Origin: Candidatus Hydrogenedentota bacterium
Lineage (GTDB): Bacteria > Hydrogenedentota > Hydrogenedentia > Hydrogenedentales > SLHB01
DNA: 45,860 nt
Assembly (NCBI GenBank): GCA_016209895.1
Contig: JACQVH010000156.1
Span: forward strand, 1 to 45,860
Reading direction: 5' to 3'
Shown: piece by piece, positions 24,018-32,489 of the stretch
Layout: each line of letters opens with the position of its first letter
Position numbering within the stretch: the stretch's first letter is position 1
Program-made: the position numbers and the translations under genes
Notes under the pieces: generated by a model
Seen by the model: only the letters and a program-made list of their open reading frames with translations
What the model was told of the DNA's origin: nothing
Databases searched by the model: none

Positions 24018-25090
24018 TATTGGGCTCCGATGCGCCGGTACGGGAAGAGCCAGCGCTGGACCGTGAGAACGCCGCGATCAATTCCGAAGGCCAGTATCGC
24101 GATCATCAGCAGGACCAGGTAAATATGCTCGTGAGGTCCTCGACGCTGGCTCAGGATGATCAGCGCGCCCAACCCGAATTCGGCGTTGATTACTTCCGCG
24201 AGCATGATGTAACCGAAGGCCAGGCCGAACAGCAACCGGAGGCTGTTGACGATATCGGGCATTGCGAGCGGCATTAAAACTTTCTGAACCGCCTGATAGG
24301 CTAGCACGGGAAACCATAGGAGAAATCCCAAGACCCAGCCCAGTCCTACGACTTCGATAAAGCGCATCCGCCAAGCCGACAGAAGTTCCACGTCGGCGGG
24401 TCCTGGACGACGCGCCAGCATGTAGAAGGCGGCGCCGAACGCGGCCGCGTACATGAGCCCTGCCACCCCTGCCCAGACCGCGCCGCGCCGAGGCACGAAG
24501 GAAACTCCGAGGGTCCGCGCGGCATCGATATAACTGTCCGGCACGTCCTCGACCGCCCGCGTACTGTCAAATAAGATGAACGCCACGGAGGCCAGGAAAA
24601 TGAACATCACTTTCTGCAACTCTCCCAGGCCGAACCAAATCAGCGTGAGCGGAATCAAGGCGGCCACGGGGATGTTGCGTCCGAATATCGAAAGCGGTCG
24701 TAGAAAGGCGTTCAGGCGAAAGAATGCGCCGGCACAAATGCCCAAGGGGATGCTGATGGCGGCAGCCAGGACGAATCCTCCCAACACCCGGCCGAGGCTT
24801 ACCAGGGCGCTGCGCGTCATCGCGCGTTCAAACCACAACTGGGGAAAGGAATGTACCGTGTCGGTCAGGCTGGGAAGCGTGATGGGGTTAATGATGCGGT
24901 CTTCGACTTTACCGGCGGTCAGCAAATACCAAAGCAGGAAACACACCGCGATGCACAACACGGACATCGCGGCGCTCTCGAAGGCGCTGGGTTGGTCGCG
25001 AATCGCCCCCCACCTTTGGAAATAAGCCAGGATACGCTGCAATTTACCCATCGGCTGCGGCTCCAAAGGCGTCGTGCCTGTTCCATTCAC
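24017..25090 (-). CDS. ABC permease (SsuC-like) with an insertion splitting the EAA loop
   Basis: A 357-residue inner-membrane protein, about 90 residues longer than SsuC/TauC permeases. The start of the EAA coupling motif is seen at about 195 (DSYIDAARTLGVS). The continuation expected about 7 residues later (VLMPLAMPDIVNSLRLLFGLAFGYIMLAEVI) appears only about 73 residues later. The inserted segment contains two hydrophobic stretches (AVWAGVAGLMYAAAFGAAFYML and GLGWVLGFLLWFPVLAYQAV) separated by a charged loop. The N-terminus has its own helix (AAMSVLCIAVCFLLWYLLTAG). The insertion must change how the ATPase docks. The gene begins 6 bp after the substrate-binding protein gene. Confidence 0.88.
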   Translation of the reverse strand: MNGTGTTPLEPQPMGKLQRILAYFQRWGAIRDQPSAFESAAMSVLCIAVCFLLWYLLTAGKVEDRIINPITLPSLTDTVHSFPQLWFERAMTRSALVSLGRVLGGFVLAAAISIPLGICAGAFFRLNAFLRPLSIFGRNIPVAALIPLTLIWFGLGELQKVMFIFLASVAFILFDSTRAVEDVPDSYIDAARTLGVSFVPRRGAVWAGVAGLMYAAAFGAAFYMLARRPGPADVELLSAWRMRFIEVVGLGWVLGFLLWFPVLAYQAVQKVLMPLAMPDIVNSLRLLFGLAFGYIMLAEVINAEFGLGALIILSQRRGPHEHIYLVLLMIAILAFGIDRGVLTVQRWLFPYRRIGAQ

Positions 25091-25096
25091 TCGCGA

Positions 25097-26869
25097 CTAC
25101 TCCGGGGACTCCAAAGGATAGACTTTCACTTCGACCCGCCGATTCCGCGTGTGGTTCATCGGATTCGCGGGATCGGCCGGTACGTCCCAGCCCATACCGG
25201 CCGTGCTGAACTGTTTTGGGTCGAGGGACGCGAATTTCCGCACCAAGGATTCCTTTACCGCGTTGGCCCGGCGATCCGACAGTTCTTTAACCAGGCTGGC
25301 GGGTACCTGGCCTTTCATGCTGCTGTCGGTGTGACCTTCGATCACGATGCGGGCCGCGCCGTATTGCCCGGCGAGTTTGCCGATCTCTTCGACTACAAAG
25401 TCCACGTTCGGATCGTACGCCCGCTCCACTTCCCGACCGCCCTCACGCGCCACGATCTTCTTATACAGGTCATGACTGTTCGGGTAGAAGTGGATCGTGA
25501 CCACCTTGGTCAATATCTCGCCGCTCTCGGCCTTGATACTCCCCACGTCCTTGGGCGTGAACTGAACTTGGTATTCGTTCTTGCTGCTCGCGTATTTTTC
25601 CTCGCTACCGAGCTTCTGGATGATCGTGAAATCCATTACCGTATCGAACGAGGGCACATTCGTCACTTTGCCGATGTGCCGATAGAGATACACCGCCGTG
25701 TTCCAAGTGCGCTCGAAGTTGGCGGGGTTGTTTGCGTTCAAGAAGAAGTCCCGGTTCTCGGCGTAGTTGGTCTGATGCGCGTCGCCGAGCATTCCGAGAC
25801 ACTCGTCCCCCGGAATGTTGTACATCTTGGACATGAACCCGGCGACCTGCTGGCGACCTTCATCCGTGGTCATCGTCTCCATGCCGTCGAAGATACCGCG
25901 CACCAGTCCTTCGCAGATGTCCGAATAGTCCTTGGCAAAGTCGGCACGCGCGAACCATACGTCGGCGATAAGCTTATTGGCGGTGGCCGTCGTGACCAAT
26001 AGATGATTCGACGGGATCTTCGTAAGGTTATAGATATCGGGCGCCCAGCTTACGCAAGCGGCAATGTCCGGATTCGTGTTGAATGCGGCGGCGGCCTGAA
26101 ACGCGTCCTGCGTGTACACAAAGTTCACTTCGGCCGGCTGCACACCGCCGTTAATCAGCGCGTTCAACACGAAGAACTGACTCGGCGAGTTTTGAGCCAG
26201 CACGACGCGCTTGCCGCGCAGATCCGCAATGGTCGGCCGTTCGGGGTCCTTCGCCGCGCTCCGCCGCACTACGATGCCGTCGCCGCCGTTGGACCAGTCC
26301 ACTTGCTGAAAGATGCGCGGACGTATCCGGCTGTCTTTCTGAAACTCCTCCATAAACAGGGGCACCATATCCAGCGTCGCCCAGCCGATGTGCACTTTTC
26401 CGGCGGCGTACGCGTCGCGCATCGCCACCGGATCGTCAATCAGGATTAGCTCGACCTTGAATGGCTCCATCCCCGGAAAGGTCCACAACTTTCCCGGGCC
26501 TTTCCCCTCATTGAACAGGATGATGGGCGCCCACCCGGCCCAGACGTTCAGCGCGAACTTCACGGTGCGGTCGGCGACGGGCTCGTAGGTGCTCACCCCG
26601 CTCACCGGCGGAAGCTTTTCGCTCGGAACGAACTGATACTCCTTCACCGTAGTCGGGACGTTCGCGTCAGAAGCCTCAGCGTCACTCGCGTCCCCGCCCG
26701 CCGCTTGGGTAACTTGCGCCGGAGTGATCGGGGTGACTGACGTTTCCTGCGGTTCGCCTCCTTTCGGAAAGAGGTAACCTCGCAGCCCGTACATCACCAG
26801 GCCGCCTACCACGAGCAATAGCACGACATAAAATGCCGCTTTCGGACGACCACCCACTGGTTCAGCCAT
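25097..26869 (-). CDS. Membrane-anchored substrate-binding protein fused to OmpA peptidoglycan-binding domain
   Basis: A 590-residue protein with three parts. Residues 12-28 (AFYVVLLLVVGGLVMYGL) form an uncleaved N-terminal anchor followed by an acidic Ala/Asp linker. Residues about 85-430 are a type 2 periplasmic binding domain of the NMT1/SsuA kind (FALNVWAGWAPIILFNEGKG, KVHIGWATLDMVPLFMEE, GKRVVLAQNSPSQFF). Residues about 455-590 are an OmpA C-terminal domain (VTIHFYPNSHDL, ARIVIEGHTDSS, LSDRRANAVKESL, NRRVEVKV), which binds peptidoglycan. The fusion would tether the ABC module to the cell wall. It lies between pspA (44 bp gap) and the permease (6 bp). Confidence 0.9.
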   Translation of the reverse strand: MAEPVGGRPKAAFYVVLLLVVGGLVMYGLRGYLFPKGGEPQETSVTPITPAQVTQAAGGDASDAEASDANVPTTVKEYQFVPSEKLPPVSGVSTYEPVADRTVKFALNVWAGWAPIILFNEGKGPGKLWTFPGMEPFKVELILIDDPVAMRDAYAAGKVHIGWATLDMVPLFMEEFQKDSRIRPRIFQQVDWSNGGDGIVVRRSAAKDPERPTIADLRGKRVVLAQNSPSQFFVLNALINGGVQPAEVNFVYTQDAFQAAAAFNTNPDIAACVSWAPDIYNLTKIPSNHLLVTTATANKLIADVWFARADFAKDYSDICEGLVRGIFDGMETMTTDEGRQQVAGFMSKMYNIPGDECLGMLGDAHQTNYAENRDFFLNANNPANFERTWNTAVYLYRHIGKVTNVPSFDTVMDFTIIQKLGSEEKYASSKNEYQVQFTPKDVGSIKAESGEILTKVVTIHFYPNSHDLYKKIVAREGGREVERAYDPNVDFVVEEIGKLAGQYGAARIVIEGHTDSSMKGQVPASLVKELSDRRANAVKESLVRKFASLDPKQFSTAGMGWDVPADPANPMNHTRNRRVEVKVYPLESPE

Positions 26870-26913
26870 TGTCCTGCTCCTTCCTAGACGACCCCCGAAA
26901 AGGGAGGGTTGTA

Positions 26914-27705
26914 TTACGTACCGATCTGTTTCTCGATCTCTTTAAGCGCGCTCTCTTTCTGTTCGGCGGTCGGCTCCGACACTGTCCCGCCCAGCGCCTT
27001 CTCCTGCGATTTCACGCCCGCCGTCTCCGGCGTCTTCAAGCCCATGTCCACCTCGAACTGGCGCAATAGGTCTTCGGCCTGGGTCTCTTCCATCCGCTTC
27101 TCGGCCTCGATCTCGGCAATACCTTGGCCGGAAAGGTCGCCGGCGACCCGGACCTTCGCTCGGTTCAGATCAATCTTCTGTTGAATAACGGATTCGAGTT
27201 GACCGAAATCGGTGGTAACGTCGAAATCGAAACTCTGCGCCAGTTTGGCCACCTCGGCTTCGGCCGCACTCATCTTGAGTTCCGCATCATAGGTGTGGAT
27301 TTTTCCTTGAAGCTCATTGAGCTTCCTGGTGGCGTGCTGAATTTTGGTCAGATAATTCTGGTAGCTCGTCTCATGGAGCCGTAGTTGCCCCTCGTTTTCC
27401 TTCTGTTCATCCTGGGCATGCTTCAATTCGATCGCGAACTTCCCTGCCGTGCCACGGTCATTCGCCGTCAGGTAACTCTTGACTCGCGCGGTCAGGTCCG
27501 ATACCCGTTTCTCGTCGCTCCGAACCTGCCGCGATACCCGTTCGACCAAAGCCCGGTATTGTTCCAGGCCCTCGCGCCCCTCCTTCAATTGCTCGACCGT
27601 ATTGTCGTATTCGAGCTGCATCTGCGCAATGGGGTCCGCTTGCCAGAAGAAATTGGCCAGCTTGTTGATCTGGGCCATCAACGCCTTCCAGAATTTCCCT
27701 ACCAT
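26914..27705 (-). CDS. pspA: PspA/IM30 family membrane-remodelling protein
   Basis: A 263-residue, almost wholly helical protein of the ESCRT-III-like PspA/IM30 superfamily. The N-terminal amphipathic helix (MVGKFWKALMAQINKLANFF) would bind stressed membrane. Long coiled coils follow (QLEYDNTVEQLKEGREGLEQ, KRVSDLTARVKSYL, ELKHAQDEQKENEGQLRLHE). The C-terminal tail (after about 215) is longer and more polar than in E. coli PspA. It is first in a six-gene operon with an ABC module, an OmpA fusion and an AAA ATPase, which points to envelope stress or membrane repair. No pspF, pspB or pspC is nearby. A GG-N10-GC match upstream was seen but is too weak to call a sigma54 promoter. Confidence 0.85.
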   Translation of the reverse strand: MVGKFWKALMAQINKLANFFWQADPIAQMQLEYDNTVEQLKEGREGLEQYRALVERVSRQVRSDEKRVSDLTARVKSYLTANDRGTAGKFAIELKHAQDEQKENEGQLRLHETSYQNYLTKIQHATRKLNELQGKIHTYDAELKMSAAEAEVAKLAQSFDFDVTTDFGQLESVIQQKIDLNRAKVRVAGDLSGQGIAEIEAEKRMEETQAEDLLRQFEVDMGLKTPETAGVKSQEKALGGTVSEPTAEQKESALKEIEKQIGT

Positions 27706-27970
27706 CGCAATCCTCCCTCTCGCATCACCGCCGGAATCGGCGTTACCAAGGTCTCAGACGCGTCTCAGCGTACCCACCACATGTCCCACGTTTTTGCGTG
27801 AACGAAGCCGTTGCCGACCACGCGCAGTCCATAATACTCGAAAGGATGAAGGGCGTCAACGGACGACGATGGTTTTGGAGACCGAAGCTGACGGCTGCGG
27901 GCCGCAAGGGATTCGATGTGAGATTACCGGGTTAGGCCCGCAGTTAAACGTCAGAGAAACCGGAGAGAAA

Positions 27971-28072
27971 ATGATCAGGTTCTTGCGTCGGAGCGTCTTC
28001 TTGCCGTTGCTCTTGGTGCAGTTGTTAATCATTCTCCTCGTGCCGCCGAACCTTCAGTGGAAGTCAGCCTGA
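27971..28072 (+). CDS. Possible small membrane peptide
   Basis: A 33-codon frame encoding a basic N-terminus and one hydrophobic helix (MIRFLRRSVFLPLLLVQL, IILLVPP) with GGAGAG 6 nt before the ATG. It runs divergently from pspA and its last 19 bp overlap the end of the aspartyl-protease-like gene on the other strand. It may be a small membrane protein or only a chance frame; there is no family support. Confidence 0.25.
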   Translation: MIRFLRRSVFLPLLLVQLLIILLVPPNLQWKSA

Positions 28073-28614
28073 AGGCGACATGGATAGCTCCGGCCATCAA
28101 GGTAGACCCACGCTGGAAAGACTACCGTCGCCACAGCCGTTTCGCCAACACCACCCATTAACCCGGGCGCTCCATCCTGGAGATCTAGCTGTAATCTCTC
28201 GCAGTCGTTCCATGGCAGAGCACTCGCGTCGGCGCCTGTATCGGCAATTACACGGTTCAACGGTGACCCTGAAGTCTCCGCGTCCCTACGAAATTCCACG
28301 GTTAATACCGGAAGTGGCTCCTCCGGATACGTCGCATCATAGGCAAAAGAAGTACGCCGCATTCGGCTCGGCTCGTGCTCACGACCGACACAAGTAACGA
28401 AGGGGTGTTCTCCCGACTCTTGCGCTTTATGGAAGGTTTCAACGGCGCTGGTACCGGCCGCGATCACGCGCCCATGCGCAAATCCGATCCATTGGCCCCG
28501 ATATCGAGCAAGCAATTGCTCCCGCTGCGCCCAGTAGCCCGCTTCGTTTTTCTTCCAATCTAGGTGAATCCGTTGAGCAATTTCAGACGGCAGACCTTCG
28601 ATCAGGCTCTTCAT
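28054..28614 (-). CDS. DUF5678 plus truncated retropepsin-like aspartyl protease
   Basis: A 186-residue protein. Residues about 38-85 (YRGQWIGFAHGRVIAAGTSA, HPFVTCVGRE) match the DUF5678 domain, and residues 105-186 begin a retroviral-type aspartyl protease with the active-site motif VIADTGADASALPW and a flap-like GLMGGVGE. The protein stops right after the strand YPCRLQADFH, before the usual I/L-LGRDVLN strand that completes the fold, so the protease is probably truncated by about 30-40 residues. GAGAGGT precedes the ATG at 28614; a GTG at 28626 is the alternative. Similar pairs in other bacteria are of unknown role. Confidence 0.6.
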   Translation of the reverse strand: MKSLIEGLPSEIAQRIHLDWKKNEAGYWAQREQLLARYRGQWIGFAHGRVIAAGTSAVETFHKAQESGEHPFVTCVGREHEPSRMRRTSFAYDATYPEEPLPVLTVEFRRDAETSGSPLNRVIADTGADASALPWNDCERLQLDLQDGAPGLMGGVGETAVATVVFPAWVYLDGRSYPCRLQADFH

Positions 28615-28845
28615 GGTACCTCTCACAACTATTCGACCTTGAACACGTTCGAGTTAAGTATACACTTGCTCCACTCGAGGGCCAAAGACAGCCACCTCGC
28701 CGTGCTCCTGATCCGAGATGGTGATGACACCCGACGCCGATTTCCCATTCGCCCACCCTAATTGTTAGACTGTTCCCTGGCTAACTTCCATAATGAGAAA
28801 CATTTCCCAGATGACTTGAAGTCGGTTCCTGGCTTTCCTTGGTGA

Positions 28846-30447
28846 ATGGACACGAAAAAACCATCTAGTCCGTCGGTGCGCGCACGCGCGCCATCCGTCG
28901 TGCCCGTGCACGATGCGCTGCTCGATAACGATGCCTGGACCCGGGCCATCGTCGAGACCGCTGTAGACGGCATCATCACTATTGACGAGGGCGGGCTGAT
29001 CGAGTATTTCAACCCGGCGGCGGAACGCATGTTCGGCTACAAGGCCGCCGAGGTGCACGGTAAGAATATCAAGCTGCTCATGCCTTCGCCCGATCGGGAA
29101 GCGCATGACCGCTACATCGCGGATTATCGGAAGACCGGCAAAGCGAAGATTATTGGCATCGGGCGCGAGGTGACCGGGCGGCGGAAGGACGGTTCTACCT
29201 TTCCCATGCATCTTGCAGTCAGTGAAGTCACCTTGGGGGGGCGTCGTATCTTCACCGGAATCATCCACGACATTACGGCGCAAAGGAAGGCGCAACAGGA
29301 AAAAGACCGCCTCCTTACGGATTTGAACAAGCGGAATATTGAGCTGACTTGTTTGTATCGCATGGGCGAATCCACCCGCTCTCGCGAACTCATGGCCGAT
29401 ATTTTCAACGACGTCGTGCGCCTGATACGGCCCGCGTTTTCCCAACCGGAAGCCACGTGCGCCCGTGTGACCTTCGACGGCGAGGTGTACGTGGACAGCG
29501 ATTTCCGGACCACCGAACACCGGATTTCCGCCGATATCATCGCGTCCGGGCGCAAGCGCGGCGAGGTCGAGGTTTTTTTTCGGGGCGAGCGCCCGACGCT
29601 TGAAATCGGCCCTTTTCTTGAAGAAGAACGCGATCTCATAGACGCCGTGGCGAGAGGGATCGGCGAGACCGTCGAGCGGCGCGAAGCCGAGGCCAAAGTG
29701 ATTCAGGCTTCCAAACTGGCCAGCATCGGGGAACTGGCCGCCGGGGTCGGGCACGAGATCAACAACCCGGTGAACGCAATCATGAATTGCGCCGATCTGC
29801 TCGTCAAGAACCTCGACGAAGCTCCGAAGAACCGGCAATTGGCCCAACTGATTCGCTCTGAAGCCGACCGCATCGCCAACATCGTCAGCAATCTACTCAC
29901 CTTCTCACGACAGGACCGTGAACACCATAGTCCGGCGCGCCTATGCGACATCGTCGAGGGCGTACTGTCCCTGACGAGCAAAAAAATTGCCAAATCCCAT
30001 ATCAGTCTTCTGGTGGATGTGCCGGAGACTTTGCCCAAGGTGAAGTGCCGCAGCGAGCAGATTCAGCAGGTCTTGATGAACCTCATCATCAACGCGATGC
30101 ACGCCTTGGACGAGCGCTATCCGGGGATGGACCCGGACAAACTCCTCGCCATTTCCGCCCACCAGATTGGCGACGACGGACGGCCCTTCCTCAGGCTCAC
30201 CATCGAGGACCATGGCTCCGGGATTGCTCCTTCGAATCTGGAGCGGATTTTCGATCCGTTCTTCACCACGAAAGGCCGGGATAAAGGCACGGGCTTGGGT
30301 CTTTCCGTATCCGACGGTATTGTGAAGGACCATGGGGGTTCCATTCTTGTCGAAAGTGAAGTGGGGCGTTTTGCGCGGTTTCACGTGGACCTGCCCCTCG
30401 ACAACGGTTGGGCACTAAAATCCGAAGCGATGACGCCGGGAGTCTAG
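28846..30447 (+). CDS. Cytosolic PAS-domain sensor histidine kinase
   Basis: In this 533-residue kinase no membrane helix is seen, so the sensor is cytoplasmic. Domains: PAS (about 33-145, AVDGIITIDEGGLIEYFNPAAERMFGY), a GAF-like second sensor region (about 165-280), HisKA with the phospho-acceptor in GELAAGVGHEINNPVNAI (H303), and HATPase_c with N-box MNLIINAMHAL, G1 IEDHGSGI, F-box IFDPFFTTK and G2 GTGLGLSV. It phosphorylates the NtrC-type regulator encoded 4 bp downstream. The kinase type is NtrB-like; its ligand is unknown, but the downstream genes suggest it reads redox, energy or acetyl-phosphate status. Confidence 0.93.
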   Translation: MDTKKPSSPSVRARAPSVVPVHDALLDNDAWTRAIVETAVDGIITIDEGGLIEYFNPAAERMFGYKAAEVHGKNIKLLMPSPDREAHDRYIADYRKTGKAKIIGIGREVTGRRKDGSTFPMHLAVSEVTLGGRRIFTGIIHDITAQRKAQQEKDRLLTDLNKRNIELTCLYRMGESTRSRELMADIFNDVVRLIRPAFSQPEATCARVTFDGEVYVDSDFRTTEHRISADIIASGRKRGEVEVFFRGERPTLEIGPFLEEERDLIDAVARGIGETVERREAEAKVIQASKLASIGELAAGVGHEINNPVNAIMNCADLLVKNLDEAPKNRQLAQLIRSEADRIANIVSNLLTFSRQDREHHSPARLCDIVEGVLSLTSKKIAKSHISLLVDVPETLPKVKCRSEQIQQVLMNLIINAMHALDERYPGMDPDKLLAISAHQIGDDGRPFLRLTIEDHGSGIAPSNLERIFDPFFTTKGRDKGTGLGLSVSDGIVKDHGGSILVESEVGRFARFHVDLPLDNGWALKSEAMTPGV

Positions 30448-30451
30448 ACGC

Positions 30452-32179
30452 GTGCGTGTCCTGATCATAGAAGACGAGGCCGTACTTCGATTCACCTTCC
30501 AACAGTTCCTCGAAGAGGATTCCTACGACGTGGCCACGGCCGATGACTACAACGCGGGGTTGAAGTACCTCGAGCAGAACGAAGTGGACGTCATCGTCAC
30601 GGACATCATTCTCGGCGGAAAAAGCGGAGTGGACTTGCTTCGTACCGTCAACCAGCGCGGGCTGCGCTGCCCGGTCGTTATGATTACGGGAGAGCCCAAC
30701 GTCGAAACCGCCGCCGAAGCGGTGCGACTCGGCGCCTTCGATTATCTGTCCAAGCCGGTCACGGGTGGGGCTCTCAAACGAGTGGTGCGTCTCGCGGCGG
30801 ACCGCAAAAAACTCGCCGATGAGCGGGATTCCTATGCCGGCCGCATGGATGAACTCCGGCGCGACCTCGCGGCAATCTTCAACAGCGTCAGCGACGGAAT
30901 CATCACGGTTGACGCCGACATGCGGGTTCGGCAAACGAATGAAGCCGCCCGCCGCATCTTTGGCTTAAGGCGCGAAATTGCCGGACAACTTTTCTCGGAA
31001 GTATTTCCCGGGAAACTCGATGCCGCCCAAACCGCCCTCGCCGAGACTCTCGCAACACGGAAAGGGGTAGATGGCCAGCGGGTCGAGCTCGAACCGGAAG
31101 GCGCTAAAGTCATCGTGATCACCACCACTCCGCTGATCGGTGAAGGCGGAGCGTTTTCCGGCGCGGTCCTGATGATCCGGGACATCACTCGGTTAACCAG
31201 CCTCGAGAAACAGGTGGAAGAGACCCAGCGCTACCGCGACATGATCGGGAAGGGCGCCAGGATTCAGCAAATCTTCAAACTCGTCAAGGACTTGGCAGAG
31301 ACGGATTCGACCGCGCTCATCTGCGGCGAGAGCGGCACCGGCAAGGAACTCATCGCCGCCGCGCTCCATTATGCCAGTCCTCGCGCCACGGGTCCGTTCA
31401 TTAAAGTAAATTGCTCGGCGCTTTCCGAAGACATCCTCGAGAGCGAACTTTTCGGACATGTCAAGGGCGCTTTCACCGGCGCCGTGAAAGACCGCATCGG
31501 GCGCTTCGAGGCCGCCCACGGCGGCACTATCCTCCTGGACGAAATCGGTGACATCACCCCGCGCATTCAGTTGCGCCTGCTCCGCGTAGTGCAGGAACGC
31601 GAGTTTGAACGCGTCGGCGAGTCCCGTCCCATTAAGACCAATGTTCGCGTCATCGCGTCCACCAATCAGGACCTCGAGGACAAAATCCGCGCCGGCGAAT
31701 TCCGCCAAGACCTCTATTACCGGCTAAACGTCGTCCGTATAGACCTGCCGCCCCTGCGGGAACGCCGTGAAGACCTTCCCTTGCTCGTGGACCATTTCTG
31801 CCGTCACTTCAATCATCTCCTCAAGAAGGAAATCTCCGGTGTGGCCGACGAGACGATGGACGTCTTCATGCGGTACCCCTGGTATGGCAACGTGCGCGAA
31901 CTCGAAAACTGTCTTGAACGCGCGTTCATCGTCTGTCATGATTCGCATATACTTCCCACGCATTTGCCCCCGGAAATCCTGAACTTCTCGGAAACGGTGA
32001 CGATTCGACCCAGCCCGAAACCAGTTGGCAAGGGCTCGCTCGAGCGAGAAAGGATTTTTGCCGCCCTTGCCCAAACGGACTGGAACATCGCCAAAACGGC
32101 TCGCATACTCGGCATCGCCAGAAATACGCTCTACCAACAAATGAAGAATCTGGGCCTTCAGCGACCGTCCGAGATATGA
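30452..32179 (+). CDS. NtrC-family sigma54-dependent response regulator with PAS domain
   Basis: In this 575-residue protein the receiver domain (1-120) has acidic pocket E7/D8, phospho-acceptor D51 and K101. A PAS domain follows (about 135-245, IFNSVSDGIITVDADMRVRQ). The AAA+ sigma54-activation domain has Walker A GESGTGKE (292-299), the sigma54-contacting GAFTGA loop (339-344) and Walker B TILLDEIG (359-366). A Fis-type HTH forms the C-terminus (NIAKTARILGIARNTLYQQM). It starts at GTG 4 bp after the kinase stop, with GGGAG upstream, so the two are coupled. Its targets are probably the sigma54 promoters I see at 32389 and 34999. Confidence 0.95.
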   Translation: MRVLIIEDEAVLRFTFQQFLEEDSYDVATADDYNAGLKYLEQNEVDVIVTDIILGGKSGVDLLRTVNQRGLRCPVVMITGEPNVETAAEAVRLGAFDYLSKPVTGGALKRVVRLAADRKKLADERDSYAGRMDELRRDLAAIFNSVSDGIITVDADMRVRQTNEAARRIFGLRREIAGQLFSEVFPGKLDAAQTALAETLATRKGVDGQRVELEPEGAKVIVITTTPLIGEGGAFSGAVLMIRDITRLTSLEKQVEETQRYRDMIGKGARIQQIFKLVKDLAETDSTALICGESGTGKELIAAALHYASPRATGPFIKVNCSALSEDILESELFGHVKGAFTGAVKDRIGRFEAAHGGTILLDEIGDITPRIQLRLLRVVQEREFERVGESRPIKTNVRVIASTNQDLEDKIRAGEFRQDLYYRLNVVRIDLPPLRERREDLPLLVDHFCRHFNHLLKKEISGVADETMDVFMRYPWYGNVRELENCLERAFIVCHDSHILPTHLPPEILNFSETVTIRPSPKPVGKGSLERERIFAALAQTDWNIAKTARILGIARNTLYQQMKNLGLQRPSEI

Positions 32180-32189
32180 GCGCCCAAGG

Positions 32190-32217
32190 ACACTAATGTC
32201 CTGAGCAGTCCTGTCTT
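32190..32217 (+). promoter_or_regulatory. Enhancer-like repeat upstream of pta
   Basis: A 28-bp block containing GGACA-CTAA-TGTCC (inverted repeat 32188-32201) followed by TGAGCAGTC and TGTCTT. 24 of its 28 bases recur in the same orientation at 34843-34870 upstream of the usp gene. It lies about 173 bp before the -24 element, a normal distance for an NtrC-type activator site. A 12-bp partial match also exists at 5023-5034, so a dispersed repeat cannot be excluded. Confidence 0.5.
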
Positions 32218-32232
32218 TCTCATCGCTCGAAC

Positions 32233-32293
32233 GGGAGGGTTGACCTCCTCGCCGATCCCGGCAGACGCGGCTCGCGAAGACGCGAGCCTTCCC
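32233..32293. repeat. Palindromic dispersed repeat with perfect 8-bp hairpin
   Basis: GGGAGGGTTGACCTCCTCGC... leads to the hairpin GGCTCGCG-AAGA-CGCGAGCC (32269-32288) and CTTCCC. The left half is also found at 3328-3350. It sits between the response regulator and pta and may terminate the kinase/regulator transcript. Confidence 0.6.
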
Positions 32294-32308
32294 TATACTT
32301 GATACTTG

Positions 32309-32373
32309 TTGTCGTCGTTGCCTTTGCTGTCCGTGTTATCTTTTGGGTCTCTTTGGTCCTTTTCGTCCCTCTA
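32309..32373. repeat. 9-nt GGAC-type minisatellite (complement strand)
   Basis: Read on the minus strand, units AGGGACGAA, AAGGACCAA, AGAGACCCA and a GGACAGCAA...AACGACGACAA stretch follow one another. The same unit types and the same GGACAGCAA...ACGACGACAA stretch occur at 45762-45860. Confidence 0.65.
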
Positions 32374-32388
32374 AACGCCACTCTGGTG

Positions 32389-32404
32389 CGGCACGGTTAA
32401 TGCA
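32389..32404 (+). promoter_or_regulatory. Sigma54 (-24/-12) promoter of pta-ackA
   Basis: CGGCACG-N4-ATGCA matches the consensus TGGCACG-N4-TTGCA with the invariant GG (32390-32391) and GC (32402-32403) exactly 10 bp apart. It lies about 86 bp before the pta start codon and just downstream of an NtrC-type regulator gene. Confidence 0.65.
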
Positions 32405-32489
32405 CTCCGTTCAAGAAGGATTACTATGTGCATCGGAAGCCAACAGCTTTTGCCGGGGATAAAAGTGTCAACCGAAAGGACAGGGGACC

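Noticed and set aside
27785-27815. Sigma54-like GG-N10-GC match upstream of pspA on the minus strand
   Set aside because: Only the GG, GC and few flanking bases match; one such match per few hundred bases is expected by chance.
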